In this document: positions 30,564-34,348 of the stretch, one piece after another
Numbering within the stretch: the stretch's first letter is position 1
Layout of the letters: the number at the start of each line of letters is the position of its first letter
NCBI GenBank assembly: GCA_016210495.1
Contig: JACQUC010000178.1
Span: 1 to 34,348 of the forward strand
DNA from: Chloroflexota bacterium
GTDB lineage: Bacteria > Chloroflexota > FW602-bin22 > JACPRP01
Reading direction: 5' to 3'
Length of the DNA stretch: 34,348 bases
Notes under the pieces: model-generated
What the model was told of the DNA's origin: nothing
Database searches by the model: none
What the model saw: the letters and a program-made list of their open reading frames with translations, nothing else
Made by a program: the position numbers and the translations under genes

Positions 30564-32270
30564 TCACCTCGTCTCTTGACGCGGCACTCGCATATGTGCC
30601 AGAAGCTGTTCTGCCACTTTCTTGAACGTGGGTGCTGCAACCGTCTCACCCCAGGGTGACGCTTTCGGTGAATCGATCTTCACGAGAATCACGAAACGCG
30701 GGTCTTCGGCCGGTCCAAACCCTAGAAAAGAGGCGATGGTATCGCCTGATGTGTAGCCCTCGCGGCCAGGAATCTCCGCTGTCCCCGTCTTGCCTGCCAG
30801 GGCATAACCAGGCACCTTGGACATCCTCACCACGCCGCCGTCGGTAGTTTCCACGACCGAAACCAGCATGCCGGTTAGCGTTCTTGCCGTTTCCGGCGAA
30901 ATAACCTGTCTTATCACCGTCGGGTTGTAGACCCGGCGCTGCGGACTCATAACCTCTTTGATGACGTACGGCTTCATCAATATGCCGCCGTTCGCCACGG
31001 CGGATGCCGCCGTAACCATCTGAAGCGGCGTCACCGCAATGCCTTGCCCGAAAGAGTTAGCGGCGAGGTCGAACGGGTACCAGCTCGGCATACCTGGCTT
31101 CCTCAGGATCCCGCCGGATTCGCCAGGTACCTCTACCTCAGTGGGCTGGCCGAAACCAAACATCGTCACGTACTGGTAGAACCTGTCCGCACCGAGTTTG
31201 GTGCCGGCGTAGGCGGCCCCAATATTGGACGATCTCTGTAAGACCTGCGTCATGGTTTCCGGCCCGAGCCTGGTGATGACGTTCCTAACCGTGCCTCCAC
31301 CGTAGGCAAATCTGCCCGTATTGTTGAAAGCCTCGTCAGGTGTTACTGCTTTGGCGTCCAGCGCGGCTGCCATCGTGACTATTTTGAAAATCGACCCTGG
31401 CTCCCAGGCATCGGCGATGGCTGGATTCCTGTAGAGCGGGGCCCGGGTGGGATGAAATAGATTAGGATCGTTCAGATCGAAGGTCGGCCGGTTCGCCATG
31501 CCCAGAATGGCGCCGGTCCGCGGCTCCATCACCACGATGACTCCGCCGGCCGCCTGGTGTAGCCTTACCGCCGAATTCAGCTCTCGTTCGATGACCCGCT
31601 GAACAAAGCGATCGATGGTGACTACGACGTCGGATCCGTCTTTGGGTGGCGTGATCTGTCGGGCGCTCAGGGCGATCTCGTCCCCCCCGGAGTCTCTCTC
31701 GGCCAACACTGAGCCAGGCATACCCGCAAGGTCTGGGTCCAAGGCGGCCTCGACACCCGTCAGCCCTTTGTTGTCACGACCTACCAGGCCCATCAATGAC
31801 GCAGCCAGGCTTCCCTCAGGATAGTAGCGCTTGAACTCTGGCTCGAGAAAAACGTCCCAGAGCCGCAGCCTGCGCAGGGCTTCGGCCGTATCCCACGAGA
31901 GAAAGGGCTTCACCAGCACCGGCGCGGCCTGCTGTACGAGCAGCTTTGCCTCGACCTCGTTGGCCGGCTCGTTCAGGACGCCGGCTATGGCCTTAGCCAG
32001 CCTATCTGCGTTGGTTATCTGGGACGTGTTCGCGTAGAGTGATTCGAAGGAAACACTGGTCGCCAGCGCGCTGCCGTTCGTGTCGAGAATGGATCCGCGC
32101 CGAGGCAGAATCGTTTCCTCTCGCCAGTGCTCTTTCTTGGCCAGGCTGGTGTAGTAGCTATTTTGCAGCACCTGGATGTAGAACAGCTTGGCCGTTAGGA
32201 CGAGGACGAAGGCGGCGACGATAGCCATCAAAGCGTAGAGCCGCCATCGTAGTTCGTCGGTCTCGTACAA
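30564..32270 (-). CDS. ftsI: Penicillin-binding protein 2 / FtsI-type transpeptidase
   Basis: 568 residues from TTG 32270. It has one N-terminal membrane helix, a dimerisation domain with RRGSILDTNGSALATSV, and a transpeptidase domain with the three active-site motifs: SIFK in WEPGSIFKIVT (nucleophilic Ser), SSN in QRSSNIGAAY and KTG in LAGKTGTAEIPG. It crosslinks septal peptidoglycan with FtsW. No PASTA domains follow. The TTG has GGAGG seven bases upstream, better than the GTG at 32285, which lacks a site. It lies between the ftsL-like gene and murF. Confidence 0.95.
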   Translation of the reverse strand: MYETDELRWRLYALMAIVAAFVLVLTAKLFYIQVLQNSYYTSLAKKEHWREETILPRRGSILDTNGSALATSVSFESLYANTSQITNADRLAKAIAGVLNEPANEVEAKLLVQQAAPVLVKPFLSWDTAEALRRLRLWDVFLEPEFKRYYPEGSLAASLMGLVGRDNKGLTGVEAALDPDLAGMPGSVLAERDSGGDEIALSARQITPPKDGSDVVVTIDRFVQRVIERELNSAVRLHQAAGGVIVVMEPRTGAILGMANRPTFDLNDPNLFHPTRAPLYRNPAIADAWEPGSIFKIVTMAAALDAKAVTPDEAFNNTGRFAYGGGTVRNVITRLGPETMTQVLQRSSNIGAAYAGTKLGADRFYQYVTMFGFGQPTEVEVPGESGGILRKPGMPSWYPFDLAANSFGQGIAVTPLQMVTAASAVANGGILMKPYVIKEVMSPQRRVYNPTVIRQVISPETARTLTGMLVSVVETTDGGVVRMSKVPGYALAGKTGTAEIPGREGYTSGDTIASFLGFGPAEDPRFVILVKIDSPKASPWGETVAAPTFKKVAEQLLAHMRVPRQETR

Positions 32271-32334
32271 CTCTGCGCCTCCCACAGGTCAATGACAGCG
32301 CAAGCAAACTGTCTGGAGGGGACTGCCGGAGAGG

Positions 32335-32790
32335 TCAAGGCCTAAGCAAGGACAATAAGTCAGCCAACCACGTTTCAACCCTCGTTTCAATGCCCGGACC
32401 GACGCCTTCTCCTGGGACCCCGCCCTTACGTTCGGCCCGCGCGTCCTCCCCCGGATTTTTCGCCGGCTCTTCAACAGGCACGAAGATGACTTTCGCGGGC
32501 ACGTCCATCTTGAGGCGCCCACGTCCTTCGCGCTCGATGCGGTCCAACGATTGTAGCTCAGCAAGCTTCAGCCGAAGCTGGGCATTCTTGATGCCCCACT
32601 GGTTCTTCTGATCTTCGAGCCGTTTGATTTCGTAGCCTGTCGTGGCCACCCAACTCGCCTGAGTCAGGTAGAGCAGGCTGAACACTGCTACCAAAAGGAG
32701 GGCGACCACAAACAGGATTGATAGGTTCAGCGCCCGCCCCTGGGCCCGTCTGCCAGCCCAAGGTATCGACTGAAGTATGCCGGTGGCCAC
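32335..32790 (-). CDS. FtsL/DivIC-like septum-formation protein
   Basis: 151 residues from GTG 32790. A short cytoplasmic part and one membrane helix (about residues 23-43, LSILFVVALLLVAVFSLLYL) are followed by a coiled coil (YEIKRLEDQKNQWGIKNAQLRLKLAELQ) and a region rich in Pro, Glu and Gly. This is the layout of FtsL/FtsB/DivIC proteins, which bridge FtsQ and FtsW/FtsI; sequence conservation in the family is low, so the call rests on layout and on the position between rsmH and ftsI. GGGGAGG lies six bases before the GTG; an upstream TTG at 32814 is in frame but has no good site. Confidence 0.75.
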   Translation of the reverse strand: MATGILQSIPWAGRRAQGRALNLSILFVVALLLVAVFSLLYLTQASWVATTGYEIKRLEDQKNQWGIKNAQLRLKLAELQSLDRIEREGRGRLKMDVPAKVIFVPVEEPAKNPGEDARAERKGGVPGEGVGPGIETRVETWLADLLSLLRP

Positions 32791-32823
32791 CGCCAACCTC
32801 CCCTGACCCAACAAACGACGGTC

Positions 32824-33762
32824 CTAAGGGCCGATCCGGCGCGCTGCCCGGAGCTTTGCGCTGCGGCTTCGGGGATTGCGCACCACCTCTTGCCTCGACG
32901 GAGTGATCGGCTTCTTGGTCAGAACTTGCAGCCTGGGCTTGCGCCCGCACACGCAACTCAACGCTCGAGGTGGGCAAACGCACCCCTTTGCCTCTGCTGC
33001 GAAGAATTGCTTTACCAATCGATCTTCGAGCGAATGATAAGAGATAGCTGCTACCACGCCCTCCAATCCCAGAAGCTCCACCGCCTGAGCCAGCGCAGCC
33101 TCCAGGTTGTCGAGCTCGCGGTTCACCGCTATGCGCAACGCCTGGAACGACCTCGTCGCGGGGTGAATTCGTCCCCGGGCCGGCAAGGCCTGCTCGATGA
33201 TCCTCGCCAGTTGCAGCGTCGTTCTGATCGGCTCAGGCTGCCTGGCGCGCAGGATCGCGCGGGCAATTGCCCGGGAGCGGGATTCCTCACCGTATCGATA
33301 CAACAGATCGGCAAGCTCTCGCTCTGGCAAGCCATTCACCAAGTCGTAGGCCGTCTCCTCCTGGTCCACGCCAAAGCGCATATCCAGGGGAGCGTCAATC
33401 CGAAAGCTGAATCCCCTTTCCATGCTCTCGAGTTGCAGCGTCGAAAGGCCAAGGTCGAACAGAATTCCGTCCGCCGGCGGGAAAGCGTTGTCGCGCACTA
33501 TACGAGCCAGGTGGACGAAATTATCGTTGACCAGGACGACCCTAGATGCATAGTCCTTGAGTCGGTCGCGAGCAGCTTCCACTGCCCGAATGTCGGCGTC
33601 GATTCCAAGGAGTCGCCCGTCCTGGCTCGATCTCTCGACGATGCCGAGGGCGTGGCCACCGCCCCCTAGCGTGCAATCTATGTAGCGGCCGCCAGGTCTG
33701 GGAGAAAGAACCTCCAGAACCTCATCGTAAAGGACCGGAACGTGAACAGCTTGCCCGTGCAC
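32824..33762 (-). CDS. rsmH: 16S rRNA (cytosine1402-N4)-methyltransferase RsmH
   Basis: 312 residues from GTG 33762. It N4-methylates C1402 of 16S rRNA at the decoding centre. Evidence: HVPVLYDEVLEVLSPRPGG at the N-terminus, SAM-binding YIDCTLGGGGHALGI, LLGIDADIRAVEAA, GILFDLGLSTLQLE, RGFSFRIDAPLDMRF, ATRSFQALRIAVNREL and ISYHSLEDRLVKQFF. The longer in-frame GTG at 33804 would add non-conserved residues. It is the second gene of the cluster after mraZ. Confidence 0.96.
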   Translation of the reverse strand: MHGQAVHVPVLYDEVLEVLSPRPGGRYIDCTLGGGGHALGIVERSSQDGRLLGIDADIRAVEAARDRLKDYASRVVLVNDNFVHLARIVRDNAFPPADGILFDLGLSTLQLESMERGFSFRIDAPLDMRFGVDQEETAYDLVNGLPERELADLLYRYGEESRSRAIARAILRARQPEPIRTTLQLARIIEQALPARGRIHPATRSFQALRIAVNRELDNLEAALAQAVELLGLEGVVAAISYHSLEDRLVKQFFAAEAKGCVCPPRALSCVCGRKPRLQVLTKKPITPSRQEVVRNPRSRSAKLRAARRIGP

Positions 33763-33853
33763 GATCAGGCAACACCCTTGGCGGCGTCTTGCGGGGGCAA
33801 CCACGTCCGCCTTGGCGCACCCCTACGTCCCGATGATTGCGTCTGCGAGCGCA

Positions 33854-34285
33854 CTATATTCCCAGTCCGGCCAGTTGCTCGGCGATGAAGCTGCTCTCCT
33901 CTTCCACCTTGCCTCGGATTTCCTGCCAGCGGTTCTGGGACCATATCTCCAGGCGTGTGTTTACCCCGATGATCACGGCCTCTTGGCCGATGTCGCCATA
34001 GCTGCGCAAGTAGCTGGGCAAAACAATACGCCCCTGGTGATCGAGCTGACATTCCGTGGCCCCCGAGAACATCATCCGTTGAAACGAGCGCGCGTCGCTC
34101 TTCGCCAGGGGGAGCTTACCGATCTTGTCAGCCAACTGAGCCCACTCAGAGGCGGTATAAACAAAGAGGCAACCGTCGAGACCACGCGTGATGACGACGC
34201 CATCCCCTACTTTGCCACGAAACTTGGCTGGGATGGCAATGCGGCCCTTCTCGTCGACCGTGTGCTCGAACTCGCCCATGAACAT
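33854..34285 (-). CDS. mraZ: MraZ, transcriptional regulator of the dcw cluster
   Basis: 143 residues with the two AbrB-like SpoVT halves: MFMGEFEHTVDEKGRIAIPAKFR and the second DHQGRIVLPSYLRSY, each with a DxxGR(I)xxP core. MraZ forms a ring and binds direct repeats in the promoter of its own operon. It is the first visible gene of the cluster. Only about 60 bases upstream are in the window, and no TGGGN operator repeats are seen in them; they may lie beyond the edge. The ribosome-binding site is weak (AAGAGG, 17 bases away). Confidence 0.96.
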   Translation of the reverse strand: MFMGEFEHTVDEKGRIAIPAKFRGKVGDGVVITRGLDGCLFVYTASEWAQLADKIGKLPLAKSDARSFQRMMFSGATECQLDHQGRIVLPSYLRSYGDIGQEAVIIGVNTRLEIWSQNRWQEIRGKVEEESSFIAEQLAGLGI

Positions 34286-34348
34286 CGAACGATATCAGGC
34301 CTCTTGGCCAGCCTCCTTGTGCCTGACGTTCATTAGGACGAGGAACCC

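Overview
This window most likely comes from a Chloroflexota (Anaerolineae- or Dehalococcoidia-like) chromosome, probably environmental. The basis is the gene content and order, the Thr/Pro-rich lipoprotein linker, the B12-dependent ribonucleotide reductase beside a division cluster, and a surface-protein tail ending in LYLPIIRQ. The taxonomy is an inference; no rRNA gene is present.

Left part (1-9141). The window opens with the tail of a nitrate/sulfonate-type ABC ATPase and a small TPR protein on the plus strand. A minus-strand Gld-type ABC module follows (ATPase, permease, GldG-like protein, DUF4340 protein), with start/stop overlaps and its own promoter. Next comes a plus-strand lipoprotein polysaccharide deacetylase behind a near-consensus sigma-70 promoter, a DUF167 protein, and a minus-strand set yggT, yggS, pgeF. 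Intergenic gaps carry GC-rich palindromes of one repeat family.

Middle part (9142-15048). A TIGR03960-type radical SAM gene is followed by about 3.6 kb of decayed, foreign-looking DNA. It holds the C-terminal remnant of an integron integrase (IntI), a well-formed 60-bp attC recombination site, an ankyrin-repeat cassette gene broken by two +1 frameshifts, an AT-rich TIR/deoxyribosyltransferase-like gene that seems to have lost its first strand to a frameshift, and a MntA nucleotidyltransferase whose HepT partner is cut after about 26 residues. I read this as a degraded integron with the integrase in the same orientation as the cassettes. It is the most unusual part of the window.

Right part (15049-34348). 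This is a long minus-strand block of core genes. In transcription order it runs mraZ, rsmH, ftsL-like, ftsI, murF, mraY, murD, ftsW, a CvpA-like membrane protein, murC, ddl, ftsQ, sbp, ftsA, ftsZ (the division and cell-wall cluster), then nrdR and nrdJ. murE, murG and murB are absent from their usual places. An internal promoter precedes ftsA. nrdR-nrdJ has a promoter overlapped by two NrdR-box-like palindromes spaced 32 bp centre to centre, which suggests autoregulation. The conserved genes here are intact, so the cluster of frameshifts in the integron region looks like real decay rather than general sequencing error.
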